Part shown: positions 23,087 to 31,654 of the stretch, piece by piece | Layout of the letters: every line of letters begins with the position of its first letter | Numbering within the stretch: the first letter of the stretch is position 1 | Assembly (NCBI GenBank): GCA_001642945.1 | Contig: LGRT01000015.1 | Coordinates: forward strand, 1 to 42,746 | DNA length: 42,746 nt | Direction of reading: 5' to 3' | Source: Rhodobacteraceae bacterium SB2 | GTDB lineage: Bacteria; Pseudomonadota; Alphaproteobacteria; Rhodobacterales; Rhodobacteraceae | Position numbers and translations under genes: made by a program | Notes under the pieces: generated by a model | Told to the model about the DNA's origin: nothing | What the model saw: the letters and a program-made list of their open reading frames with translations, nothing else | The model's database searches: none

Positions 23087-24379
23087 AGGTTTTTGGGTTT
23101 TTAGAAAATGTCGGGCGGTTTCGGCGTTTATCGCCCCGTGCTCAATCATTTTCTGTGCAATTTGACTAACTTGCTCAGGGCTTGCCCCCGCCGTTATCGC
23201 AACCGTTCGCGCATGAAGGCGCATATGACCTTTTTGAATACCCTCATCTGCAAGCGCGCGCAAAGCTGCTAGGTTTTGCGCCAAACCCACAGAGGCGATG
23301 ACCTCTGCCAATTCCCCGGCGGACCCGACATTGATCAATTCTAATGCAGCTTGCGCAGCGGGGTGGGCCTTTGTTGCACCGCCAATAATACCGACGGCCA
23401 TCGGAAGTTCAATTTCGCCTTTTAAATAACCCGTTGAGGTAACCGCCCATGTGCTTAATGCCGTGTATCGCCCGTTTCTTGCGGCATAGGCATGCGCTCC
23501 GGCCTCTATGGCGCGCCAATCATTTCCGGTTGCCAGAACAATAGGGTCAATACCGTTCATAATGCCTTTATTATGCGTTGCCGCGCGATAAGGATCTATT
23601 ACGGCCAATGTCGCAGCCTCAACAATGCCAGTGCACAGCTCATGGCCGGTGATTTGCCCTCCGTCAAATAGGCTTACATCTAACGACACATGCGCGCGCA
23701 CCAAACGCAAATCAGCAAGGTTTGACAAAATGCGCAGGCGAACTCTGCCTTGCGAAATTTCTTCGATTTTAGGCGCTATTTTTTCCGCCATTGTATTTAC
23801 AGTATTGGCTCCCATCGCATCACGAACATCCACTAAGAGATGCAAAACCAGCATATTGCCCAGAGGTGTATCTTTGAAAACATGACCTTCTATTTCAAAA
23901 CAGCCACCGCCCAAGGAAACCAAGACAGGATCGCACTCATTCGCGGCGGCAATCAATTGGCCGGCATGGCTTTGAATTTTTTCGAGCGCTTCTGCTGGGT
24001 CTGAAAGATCCAAGATTTGAATTTGCGCGCGCATAACCGGTCGTTCGGCATTGGCCTGAAATCCCCCACACTTGCGGGCTAATTTTGCCATATGCGAGGC
24101 AGCCGCCACGACTGAGGGCTCTTCAACCGCCATAGGGATCAAATAATCGCGATTATTGATTTTAAAATTTGTTGCAACACCAAGTGGAAGCTCGAACTTT
24201 CCAATCACATTTTCGATCATCCCATCAGCGATATGCTCTTGAAGGCTGTTTTTCCCGGCAAGATTAACCCGCGCGGTTTGTGATAATCCGGCAGCGTCAG
24301 AAACCAAAGCGCGTCTGGTTTCAATTGTTAGGTCGCGAAGGCTGGGGAGCCTTGAATATTCTGCTGATGAATCTGACAT
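23084..24379 (-). CDS. mvaA: Hydroxymethylglutaryl-CoA reductase, class II (degradative type)
   Basis: A 431-residue soluble HMG-CoA reductase without membrane domain, the length of class II enzymes such as Pseudomonas mevalonii MvaA. Catalytic regions are intact: ENVIGKFELPLG, then VEEPSVVAAAS with the active Glu, DAMGANTVNTMAE for the nucleotide, THNKGIMNGID with the Lys, ATGNDWRAIEAG with the Asp, and RLHARTVA with the C-terminal His. It interconverts HMG-CoA and mevalonate plus CoA with NAD(P)H. I start at ATG 24379, since 37 upstream codons precede the family N-terminus. It is a single gene: no HMG-CoA lyase or mevalonate kinase is nearby, so direction of use is open. Confidence 0.93.
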   Translation of the reverse strand: MSDSSAEYSRLPSLRDLTIETRRALVSDAAGLSQTARVNLAGKNSLQEHIADGMIENVIGKFELPLGVATNFKINNRDYLIPMAVEEPSVVAAASHMAKLARKCGGFQANAERPVMRAQIQILDLSDPAEALEKIQSHAGQLIAAANECDPVLVSLGGGCFEIEGHVFKDTPLGNMLVLHLLVDVRDAMGANTVNTMAEKIAPKIEEISQGRVRLRILSNLADLRLVRAHVSLDVSLFDGGQITGHELCTGIVEAATLAVIDPYRAATHNKGIMNGIDPIVLATGNDWRAIEAGAHAYAARNGRYTALSTWAVTSTGYLKGEIELPMAVGIIGGATKAHPAAQAALELINVGSAGELAEVIASVGLAQNLAALRALADEGIQKGHMRLHARTVAITAGASPEQVSQIAQKMIEHGAINAETARHFLKTQKP

Positions 24380-25036
24380 AGGTGCCCTTTCATATGCACA
24401 GAAAATCATGGCATAGCCGGTTTTGCAAATATGATGTTTCAAATTTAAGCCCGTTGAAAACGACGAAACAGCAGAGTTGAGCGTTACCATGTTAATTGCT
24501 GTTTTAAGCTGTAGGGGTAAACGGGCAAGAGCTCACATAAAAGAAACATTCATAAAGATCCGCCAAGCGAAGGCGGTCTCTATTAAGATCTGTGGGTATG
24601 ATGTCGCACGGCTAGGGCAATACCCTAGCATCTTGTAGCGGCTGATAAATTCTTAATCATTTAGGCTTTTTACATGCAAATACAACTATGTCGAAAGTGC
24701 TCAAAATCTTTAAGCAGCATATCTTGTATGTCGCAAATTCAATTTTTGGAACTATCCCTTACACCCACTCTTCAAGCTCCACTTTTGCCGCCTTTCCAAA
24801 GGTGTTTTTTGTTGAGGGTTTGAAAACAGAAAAGAAAGAGCATTGGCAAAATAAGGCGCGTATGCGCTTTCTTCGACCAGCTTGAAGTTTATCAGAAGAC
24901 ATATTTCAAATATTTATCTTAAGGCGTGTTTTATAGCCCTCGCATAACCAAAATTGAACTTGGTGCGATGCGATAAAGCCTATGCAATCGGATAATTAAG
25001 AGTTTCATTCTGAATCCCTACGAAAAAACCTTTGCC
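24380..25036. other. Intergenic stretch between HMG-CoA reductase and sulfotransferase genes
   Basis: About 650 bases, AT-rich. A small hairpin GCTAGGG-CAATA-CCCTAGC lies at 24611-24629. A 65-codon plus-strand frame at 24688-24885 has no recognisable family and no ribosome binding site. The reductase promoter should lie next to 24379. Confidence 0.4.
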
Positions 25037-25837
25037 TCAAGCGGTTTGCGTATTTTCGAAACTAAACCCATCTTCGAATGCTTGTTGCGCGATAATATTT
25101 GGGTCAAACTGAAATTTCGATGTGATTTTGGCTAGGTGCTCAATCAATTCTTTAGGCGTTTGCATCCTATTTTCATTTTTGCGCGGCGGTAAAGAGCATT
25201 GCCCCGACTGCCCAATGGCTTGCCAAAACTTCTGAGCACCCGATGGGGTGGTAATATCCTCTAGTTGCGCGTCAATAAACTTAACTTTTGAACCGAAATA
25301 AAGTTTATAATAAGCTTGGCGTGCCGCCATTTCGTAACAATACCAAAGGGCGAGCCCAATCCCCTCAAATCGTGAAAATAATTTCGGATTGATGATTTTT
25401 TTTTGGTAGCTAGGATGAAGGTACCATTGCCAAGCCGTAGTTATATGCACAAAATCATGTCTCATTACATAACTTGCGCATTGCCGTACAATATCCCGTT
25501 TTAAAATAATTATCTTACTTTTTTCTGCCAGTTGGGTGTGAGAAATATTTTCGATCAACCCGCATTTCCCAAGCGTATGGTTTGTCTCAATATGCATGTT
25601 TGAAGTCAGCATTGAAAGTTTTCGTTTCCAAAAATTCTTTACGATCGCGTTATTCCCAGTCTCGTTGAAACTACGCATTATTTTGATATCAGGCATTCGA
25701 TTGCCAAAATCTTCGATACCCAAAGGTTCATGAAGAGCGTCGCACTTAAAGTTTACGGCTAAAAAATCTGACAACCAGGCTGTACCTGTTCTGCCCGCAG
25801 AAAGCGTAAAGATTGTTTCTGGGCTCGCTTTAGTCAT
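25037..25837 (-). CDS. Sulfotransferase-family protein
   Basis: A 266-residue protein whose N-terminus TLSAGRTGTAWLSDFL (residues 11-26) matches the 5'-phosphosulfate-binding loop of PAPS-dependent sulfotransferases. A following LHEPLG and a mid-protein IILKRDIVRQCASYVMRHD fit the 3'-phosphate-binding Arg/Ser region. No signal peptide or membrane anchor is seen. The gene is clearly more AT-rich than its neighbours, stands alone, and has AT-rich flanks, which suggests acquisition; such genes often decorate surface polysaccharide or lipid. The acceptor cannot be told, and a related P-loop kinase-like role is possible. Confidence 0.72.
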   Translation of the reverse strand: MTKASPETIFTLSAGRTGTAWLSDFLAVNFKCDALHEPLGIEDFGNRMPDIKIMRSFNETGNNAIVKNFWKRKLSMLTSNMHIETNHTLGKCGLIENISHTQLAEKSKIIILKRDIVRQCASYVMRHDFVHITTAWQWYLHPSYQKKIINPKLFSRFEGIGLALWYCYEMAARQAYYKLYFGSKVKFIDAQLEDITTPSGAQKFWQAIGQSGQCSLPPRKNENRMQTPKELIEHLAKITSKFQFDPNIIAQQAFEDGFSFENTQTA

Positions 25838-26105
25838 TATAAAGGCTCAAAAGTGAATGAAGTTTGTAAGCATTTTTTAACATCTTTGAACATAAACCTG
25901 CTGTGCTCTGTTTGCCGAAACGTTGCTCTTTAAAATACAGCCGCTGATAAGAATAGCGTAACATATTGAGGCTTCAGATAGGGTTTCTAATTGTGTTTTG
26001 CAACCGTTTAAAATAAAAAAAACGTCTCATATTTTCATGCAATATCTAGCTGTAAAAAGTTTTTATTTTATTGCCTTTTTAAACCGTATCAGTCACTTTT
26101 AGCCC

Positions 26106-26867
26106 ATGTTTTTGCCCTTTCGAGATCACAATCCACCCAACCGAAAACCCATCGTCACCTATGGTTTGATCCTTATAAATGCAGCAATATTTTTGAGCTA
26201 TTGGGGCAGTGTCGATAGCGTAAGAGCCACACAAATCACGTTTGAACATTGGGCGATGTTCCCTGAGGATATTAGCTATGGGGTGAACCTTCATAGCTTG
26301 ATCAGCTCAATTTTCTTGCATGGCGGGCTGCTTCATTTGGGGGGGAATATGTTGTTTTTATACATTTATGGCGATAATTTAGAGGATGAATTGGGCCATA
26401 TGCTTTTTTTAGGGTTTTACTTGGCTTGCGGCGCTTTGGCGAATGTGGCGCAGGTTTTGGCTGATCCGGCTTCGCCTATTCCTGTGGTCGGGGCGTCTGG
26501 CGCGATCGCGGGGGTGATGGGGGGGTATTTGCTGTTATTCCCAAAAGCTAAGGTTGATATTTTGGTGATTTTCGTTGTGTTTTTCCGCGTTTTTTCAATT
26601 TCCGCGTGGATCGTCCTTGGCCTTTGGTTTGCGTTACAGCTACTGAATGGCGCCACCTCCACGGCGGCCGGCAGCGGTATCGCATATTGGGCTCATATCG
26701 GTGGCTTTGCCGCCGGTCTTGTTTTGATCTTCCCTTTGTTTATACGCCTTGGAGCAGCCGCATTTTGGCGTCGAACATTGGGGCATCCGCCCCATCCGGA
26801 AAAAATCTATGCTGGCTCACTTGCGCGCGTGCCACTGGTCCCCAGGAAGTCAAATACCAGCAAATAG
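26106..26867 (+). CDS. Rhomboid-family intramembrane serine protease
   Basis: A 253-residue inner-membrane protein with about six hydrophobic segments. Catalytic Ser lies in VVGASGAIAGVMGGYLL (near residue 137) and the partner His in AYWAHIGGFAAG (near 199). The cytoplasmic-side HGGLLHLGGNMLFLYIYG segment with its conserved His and Asn is typical, as is LEDELGHMLFLGFYL. The full rhomboid core is present, so it is probably an active protease of transmembrane substrates. It stands alone and converges with the inositol monophosphatase-family gene. Confidence 0.93.
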   Translation: MFLPFRDHNPPNRKPIVTYGLILINAAIFLSYWGSVDSVRATQITFEHWAMFPEDISYGVNLHSLISSIFLHGGLLHLGGNMLFLYIYGDNLEDELGHMLFLGFYLACGALANVAQVLADPASPIPVVGASGAIAGVMGGYLLLFPKAKVDILVIFVVFFRVFSISAWIVLGLWFALQLLNGATSTAAGSGIAYWAHIGGFAAGLVLIFPLFIRLGAAAFWRRTLGHPPHPEKIYAGSLARVPLVPRKSNTSK

Positions 26868-26922
26868 CCATATGAGGCGTGTTGGGTTGATATTTGAAAC
26901 CAGTCCCTGTGTGAGCTCTTTG

Positions 26923-27711
26923 TTATGCGCCCCGGATTAAAGCTGCAAATTGGTTAAATTGCAGATCGTTTGCGCATAAAATATCAGCGGTTTCGATAGG
27001 ATCAGAATTCGCAGCGATGCCTTCTACTATCGCACCTGCTTCGCGCGCTATGATTACGCCGGCCGCAATGTCCCAAACGTTTAAGCGACGCTCCCAATAC
27101 CCGTCATAGCGCCCTGCAGCCACATAAGCCAGATCAAGGGCTGCCGCGCCCCAGCGCCGCACGCCTGCGCAGGCGGGTAGCAATTGCGCAAGATCTTTCA
27201 GTGTTTCAGGCAAATCAGAGCGCCCTGCAAATGGCAACCCTGTTGCGTAAATGCTTTCAATCATCCGTTTGCGGCCCGAAACACGCAACCGGCTGTCATT
27301 CAACCAGGCCCCCTGGCCTTTTTCAGCTATGAACATTTCATCTTTTGTCGGATCATAGACCACGCCGGCAACAATTTGCCCTTTATGTTCCAATGCAATG
27401 GATACAGCCCAATGTGGCAGACCATGCAAAAAGTTTGTGGTGCCATCTAAAGGGTCAACAATCCATCGCCGCGTGGGGTCTTGCCCGTCGATTGCTTCGC
27501 TTTCTTCTCCCACCCAGCCATAAGTGGGGCGGGCTGCTGTTAATTCAGCTTTGATTATCGCTTCTGCCGCGATATCTGCGCGCGATACAAAATCCCCCGC
27601 GCTCTTGCTTGAAACTTGTAAATTTTCAACCTCGGTAAAATCTTTCAGAAGCGATCTGCCAGCTTTACGGGCTGCTTTGATCATCACGTTGAGGTTTGCA
27701 CTTCCTTGCAT
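26923..27711 (-). CDS. suhB: Inositol monophosphatase family protein (SuhB-like)
   Basis: A 262-residue Mg2+-dependent phosphatase. Metal-binding motifs are complete: GEESEAIDG (Glu), WIVDPLDGTTNFLHGLPHWA (the family signature with both Asp and Thr), and the C-terminal WDIAAGVIIAREAGAIV. It hydrolyses inositol-1-phosphate or related sugar phosphates, and the bacterial SuhB members also act with the transcription complex in rRNA synthesis. Its length and the start MQGSANLNVMIKAARKAGR match SuhB proteins. It is followed downstream by the convergent rhomboid gene. Confidence 0.92.
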   Translation of the reverse strand: MQGSANLNVMIKAARKAGRSLLKDFTEVENLQVSSKSAGDFVSRADIAAEAIIKAELTAARPTYGWVGEESEAIDGQDPTRRWIVDPLDGTTNFLHGLPHWAVSIALEHKGQIVAGVVYDPTKDEMFIAEKGQGAWLNDSRLRVSGRKRMIESIYATGLPFAGRSDLPETLKDLAQLLPACAGVRRWGAAALDLAYVAAGRYDGYWERRLNVWDIAAGVIIAREAGAIVEGIAANSDPIETADILCANDLQFNQFAALIRGA

Positions 27712-27795
27712 TCGCCGGGCTCCTAGATAGCTGTGCCGGCTATAAGTTTATTTGCAGGGAATGCCAAGCACCCATCCGCAGATGGGTATTCTTAT

Positions 27796-28194
27796 CTATG
27801 TAAAATATTTTGTTACAGCCACGCCCACTGCTGCTGATGTTCCTGTTAAAACGGCACCCCAAATGACATCAACCATCACCATTTGCGCCGTCCAGCCCTT
27901 CAGGGTCGCGAAATTTGTAAACTCATAGGTTCCATAGGCCAGCGCGCCAAGAACAGCTCCGGCAAAAAACGCCTGAGCGATTGAACCAACATTCAAGGCG
28001 GGGATAGACACAAACCAGACCACGCCCACAACATAAAACAAGTAAAACACCGCTGCAGGGCCCATGCGAAGGTCTTCCAGCATCATCGGCCCGATATTCG
28101 CAGAAAAGAGAGGGTACATCACCTTTTTCAGCATAACGACGTCAAGCGCTAGAAAGACGATTGCGGTACTAATATACAACAAAATATGTATCAT
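27796..28194 (-). CDS. DUF2177 membrane protein
   Basis: A 132-residue protein with four hydrophobic segments: residues about 3-22, 45-65, 74-90 and 108-128. The opening ALDVVMLKKVMYP and the middle AYGTYEFTNFATLKGW are the recognised conserved parts of the DUF2177 family. Function is unknown. It lies alone on the minus strand between the inositol monophosphatase-family gene and the copper-chaperone gene, with an own leader region of about 170 bases upstream. Confidence 0.85.
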   Translation of the reverse strand: MIHILLYISTAIVFLALDVVMLKKVMYPLFSANIGPMMLEDLRMGPAAVFYLFYVVGVVWFVSIPALNVGSIAQAFFAGAVLGALAYGTYEFTNFATLKGWTAQMVMVDVIWGAVLTGTSAAVGVAVTKYFT

Positions 28195-28361
28195 TTTTTC
28201 TCCTGCTCTTTGACTATACGCTTGTTGACTTACATTGGATCATGAAGCGCAGAAAAATCACTGCCCAATAAAGCCTCTCTATAGAGAACGACGATATCGA
28301 AAAGCGGCCGTGATACGTTTTTGCTTTGGTGTTCGCTTGGTTGAAGCGATGATTGAAGGCT

Positions 28362-28820
28362 TTAATGGGAATGCGCTGCGTCAGAGCGATTTAAGTCGAC
28401 CGGTACGTCAAGCGTCATTTCGCCGGCCTTCTCAAAAGTTAAGACGATAGAAATCAAATCACCCTGGTGCCAGCTGTTGTGCAACCCCATCAGCATGATG
28501 TGATCTGCACCACGTTTAAGCATGGCTATTTTGCCTGCTTCAATCACAAACCCGCCGATGACGGGTCGCATTTTCATCACCCCATCCGAAGATTGTATAT
28601 GAGTGTGTAATTCGGCTTTCTGCGCCGCGGTTGACGCAACGCTGACGAGCCGATCATCGGCCGTGCCGTGATTATGGATCATCATGAAAATTCCGCCCGC
28701 TTTTGACGAGGGGGTTGCGCGATACGCGTAAGCATCTTTAACCATAATCGTATCGGCGGATAGCAATGCTGGCAGGCCGCAGAGCATGATAGCTGCAAAA
28801 AAGGATCTTATTAGGGTCAT
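28362..28820 (-). CDS. Periplasmic copper chaperone, PCu(A)C family
   Basis: A 152-residue exported protein. The signal peptide ends near residue 22 (PALLSADTIMVKDAY). The cupredoxin-like domain holds the Cu(I) ligands expected for PCu(A)C: IHNHG, AELHTH with a Met-rich VMKMRP, and DHIMLMGL (H-x-M). It delivers copper to the Cu-A centre of cytochrome oxidase. It is preceded 28 bases upstream by a gene for a small Cys-containing secreted protein, so they form an operon, perhaps for copper handling in the periplasm. Confidence 0.92.
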   Translation of the reverse strand: MTLIRSFFAAIMLCGLPALLSADTIMVKDAYAYRATPSSKAGGIFMMIHNHGTADDRLVSVASTAAQKAELHTHIQSSDGVMKMRPVIGGFVIEAGKIAMLKRGADHIMLMGLHNSWHQGDLISIVLTFEKAGEMTLDVPVDLNRSDAAHSH

Positions 28821-28848
28821 TTCCAGTCTCTCTTTGTTCGGTCAAAAT

Positions 28849-29238
28849 TTATAAAGATGTGGTTTTGACCTGAGAGGGTGGGGCACGTAGCCGAATAGAG
28901 TAAACGGATTTTTGGTAAACATCCTGCTGTCTTAAGGTCTCGGCATAATGCCCGGCGGCTGGCGTTGTTAAGGCAACGCCGCGGATCATATCTGCATCTA
29001 TGGGATTCAGGCAAGAACATTCAGGGCAGGCGGTCTCATCTGAGATCGGTGCGCCATGGGCATCCACAGCAAGGACAAAAGACGCATCTCCACTGCAAAT
29101 AACCACATGTCCTGCGATGTCTTGTATCAAAACGCTGCGCGCAGATATTTGCCCGCTAGATAATAGTGCTGCTACCAGCAAGCAAAAACCACAGAATACC
29201 CTGAACCGTATTTTCGAACGATAGGATGTGTTTTTCAC
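28849..29238 (-). CDS. Small secreted Cys-rich protein (DUF2946-like)
   Basis: A 129-residue protein with an N-terminal hydrophobic stretch (FCGFCLLVAALLSSGQISA) acting as signal or anchor. The mature part has HVVICSGD and ACPECSCL, the cysteine pattern of small DUF2946-like proteins often found beside copper genes. It ends 28 bases before the PCu(A)C start and lies downstream of rpmB. A copper-related role is suggested by context only. The name is tentative. Confidence 0.7.
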   Translation of the reverse strand: MKNTSYRSKIRFRVFCGFCLLVAALLSSGQISARSVLIQDIAGHVVICSGDASFVLAVDAHGAPISDETACPECSCLNPIDADMIRGVALTTPAAGHYAETLRQQDVYQKSVYSIRLRAPPSQVKTTSL

Positions 29239-29311
29239 CTAAAAAACCCTCGTCAGGCGTTGGTGTCTAGACCGGCATTATCCACAAAAACGCCGCTGCG
29301 TTGGTTTGATG

Positions 29312-29602
29312 TTACGCTGCGGCCGTTTGGGCCTTGGCAATTTCTTTTTTCAATTTCAATGCGTTTGTTGACAATTCGTCATCTTTGGCCTTTGCCAAAA
29401 ATTGATCTAAGCCGCCACGGTGATCAACAGAGCGCAATGCGGCTGCTGAAATGCGGAATTTAAAACCACGATTTAAAACTTCAGACTGCAAGGTCACGTC
29501 GTTCAGATTTGGCAAAAAGCGGCGCTTGGTTTTGTTATTGGCATGGCTGACATTGTTACCAGACATCGGGCCTTTTCCTGTAAACTCGCAACGACGTGCC
29601 AT
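29312..29602 (-). CDS. rpmB: 50S ribosomal protein L28
   Basis: A 96-residue L28 protein. The opening [20 protein letters not shown] and then [16 protein letters not shown] are the L28 signature; residues 40-75 contain the conserved [15 protein letters not shown]. Alphaproteobacterial L28 is longer than the 78-residue enteric form, which fits. A ribosome site GGATTGAG lies upstream. The transcript may continue into the copper genes, 73 bases downstream, where only a short AACGC/GCGTT hairpin with T-run is seen. Confidence 0.97.
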   Translation of the reverse strand: MARRCEFTGKGPMSGNNVSHANNKTKRRFLPNLNDVTLQSEVLNRGFKFRISAAALRSVDHRGGLDQFLAKAKDDELSTNALKLKKEIAKAQTAAA

Positions 29603-29835
29603 TTCTCAATCCTCTTGCTTCTGCTTAATGCGCATTTTGCGCCAATTCCACCACTTAAGGGCAGCATGCCACAGGCAGGCCCAAAACTTGAAATGCGGTA
29701 TTAGGGGCATTGAACCGGCGCGTCAAGCGCCTGACGCCTTGAAAAAGCCGAGTGGGTTCGAAAACCGCCCTAAATTTCCCACTGCAAGTGCCAAGGCGCG
29801 ATCGCTGCGGTTTTACAACCGCCCAAACATTCGAA

Positions 29836-30819
29836 TCACTCACGTCGGCTAAGGTGTTTCAAAATCTGTTCCGCCGCACGCGCTGGAGAAAGCTCTCCGG
29901 ATTCAACTTGCAGGCCCAGACGGTCGATTTCATTTTTAATTTCTTGTCGGTTCAAAACGTCTAAGGCGCCTTGCTTGACGTCTTCCTCAAACCAAAATCG
30001 TGCCTGTTGGGCGCGCCGGCCTGCAAAATGGCCATTGGCTTTGCGCCAATTAGTCAGCTCAAGCACCGCTTGCCAAGCCGCTTCAAGTCCCAAAAGCGTT
30101 AAGGCAGATACGGTCATCGCCATCGGAAAGTTTGAAGGATCTTGAGGGCGCTTTCGCAGCAACCGCAAGGCACTGGAATAATCCGCGCAGGTGCGATTTG
30201 CCGCTGTGCTCAGCTCTCCATCGGCTTTATTCACTAAAATAATATCGGCCATTTCCATGATGCCACGTTTTACGCCCTGTAATTCATCGCCACCGGCCGG
30301 AGCCAAAAGCAGCAAAAAAATATCCGACATTTCCGACACGATCGTTTCCGATTGCCCCACCCCAACGGTTTCAATGAACACAACATCAAATCCGGCGGCC
30401 TCGCAGAGCGCCACAGCATCGCGGCTGCGCCGCGTGACCCCTCCCAAATGAGATTGGCTGGGAGAGGGGCGGATAAAGGCCATTGGGTCGCGCGACAATC
30501 GATCCATTCTGGTTTTATCCCCCAAAATCGAGCCACCTGAACGCAGCGAGCTGGGATCAACCGCCAGCACCGCCACTTTCAAACCGCGCGCGGTGAGCAA
30601 GCTGCCAAAGGCTTCTATAAAGGTTGATTTTCCCACACCCGGCGTGCCTGATAACCCGATACGCAAGGCGCGTTTGGGATGTTTCTGGAGCGTTTGTATC
30701 AAAGCAATCGATTGCTCGCGGTGATCACTGCGCTGGCTTTCAACCAGTGTAATCCCGCGTGCCAGGGCGCGGCGATCCTGCTGTAGGATTTGATGCGCTA
30801 GCTGATCGATATCGGTCAT
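29836..30819 (-). CDS. meaB: Methylmalonyl-CoA mutase-associated GTPase MeaB
   Basis: A 327-residue G3E-family GTPase. Walker A GLSGTPGVGKSTF near residue 47, a switch region with DPSSLRSGGSILGDKTRM, FIETVGVGQSE (Walker B area) and the base-specificity VNKAD. The C-terminal helices form the dimer. It protects and reloads adenosylcobalamin in methylmalonyl-CoA mutase, needed in propionate/ethylmalonyl pathways. The start is ATG 30819: the longer frame upstream crosses into the divergent gene's promoter. The mutase itself is not in the window. Confidence 0.94.
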   Translation of the reverse strand: MTDIDQLAHQILQQDRRALARGITLVESQRSDHREQSIALIQTLQKHPKRALRIGLSGTPGVGKSTFIEAFGSLLTARGLKVAVLAVDPSSLRSGGSILGDKTRMDRLSRDPMAFIRPSPSQSHLGGVTRRSRDAVALCEAAGFDVVFIETVGVGQSETIVSEMSDIFLLLLAPAGGDELQGVKRGIMEMADIILVNKADGELSTAANRTCADYSSALRLLRKRPQDPSNFPMAMTVSALTLLGLEAAWQAVLELTNWRKANGHFAGRRAQQARFWFEEDVKQGALDVLNRQEIKNEIDRLGLQVESGELSPARAAEQILKHLSRRE

Positions 30820-30922
30820 TGAGGGTTTTAACTTTCTACGAGCAGGGGTTGGTGTTTCACGTCTTTGGCAGTATGGTTTTGACGCGAACTCGTAAGAAAA
30901 GTCCAGCGGAGCCTTTCTAAAA

Positions 30923-31654
30923 ATGCATTTTTTTAAAACGCTGGTAGCCTTTTTTCTATACATCTTTATCGCTGTGCCAAGTTTTTCGGCAACGTTAGGA
31001 GCGGTTGAAGGCGAAGAAACGCATCGCTTTGACGTGTTTCTTTTGGGCATCAAGGCGGGTGAACTTCGCTATCATAAAAGCGTGAAAGGCACCGCTTATT
31101 CGGCACAAACGGTGTTGGAAACAACTGGTTTGGTGGCGTTGCTAGCCCCCTACATGTTTCAGGCAGAGGTAACGGGACAGCGCTTGAAAAATCGGTATCT
31201 TCCGCAAAGTTATGTGGAAATATCCAATACTGGCAAGCGTATAACCAACAAAACAATGCGCTATAAAAATCAACGCCCAACGCTTTTGGCAGCTGGAGAG
31301 CGGAAAAAATACTGGTTGAAACCCGCCGACCAAAAGGGCACGCTTGACCCGCTTTCGGCGCTGGTTGCTTTGCTTGATGACGCGGTGAGCTCTCAGCTGT
31401 GTAACGCCGATTTGCCAGTATTTGATGGAGAAAGACGGGTTTTGCTCTCCTTATCGGGGCCCACAAAACTTCCAGAGGATGGATTGACCTGCCAAGGGAT
31501 TTACACACGTCTAGGCGGGTTTTCCAAACAGGAACTGGCGGATGGAATCACATTCCCCTTTTACATAAATTACCACCCCATTGACGCTGGTTATAGGGTT
31601 ACGAAATTCAGCTTCAGCACATTGCGTGGAACGGCGACCTTTGAGCGCCGTTAA
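30923..31654 (+). CDS. DUF3108 domain-containing exported protein
   Basis: A 243-residue protein with a signal peptide ending near residue 22 (AVPSFSA, then TLGAVEG). The pattern HRFDVFLLGIKAGELRY, followed by YSAQTVLETTGLV and later DPLSALVALL and YCNAD-like cysteine region (SSQLCNADLPVFDG), matches DUF3108 proteins, which are periplasmic beta-rich proteins of unknown function. Divergent from meaB by about 100 bases. Its last codons overlap the probable start of hrpB by 14 bases. Confidence 0.85.
   Translation: MHFFKTLVAFFLYIFIAVPSFSATLGAVEGEETHRFDVFLLGIKAGELRYHKSVKGTAYSAQTVLETTGLVALLAPYMFQAEVTGQRLKNRYLPQSYVEISNTGKRITNKTMRYKNQRPTLLAAGERKKYWLKPADQKGTLDPLSALVALLDDAVSSQLCNADLPVFDGERRVLLSLSGPTKLPEDGLTCQGIYTRLGGFSKQELADGITFPFYINYHPIDAGYRVTKFSFSTLRGTATFERR

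Noticed and set aside
24611-24629. Hairpin GCTAGGG-CAATA-CCCTAGC as terminator
   Set aside because: No T-run on either strand and no gene ending nearby.
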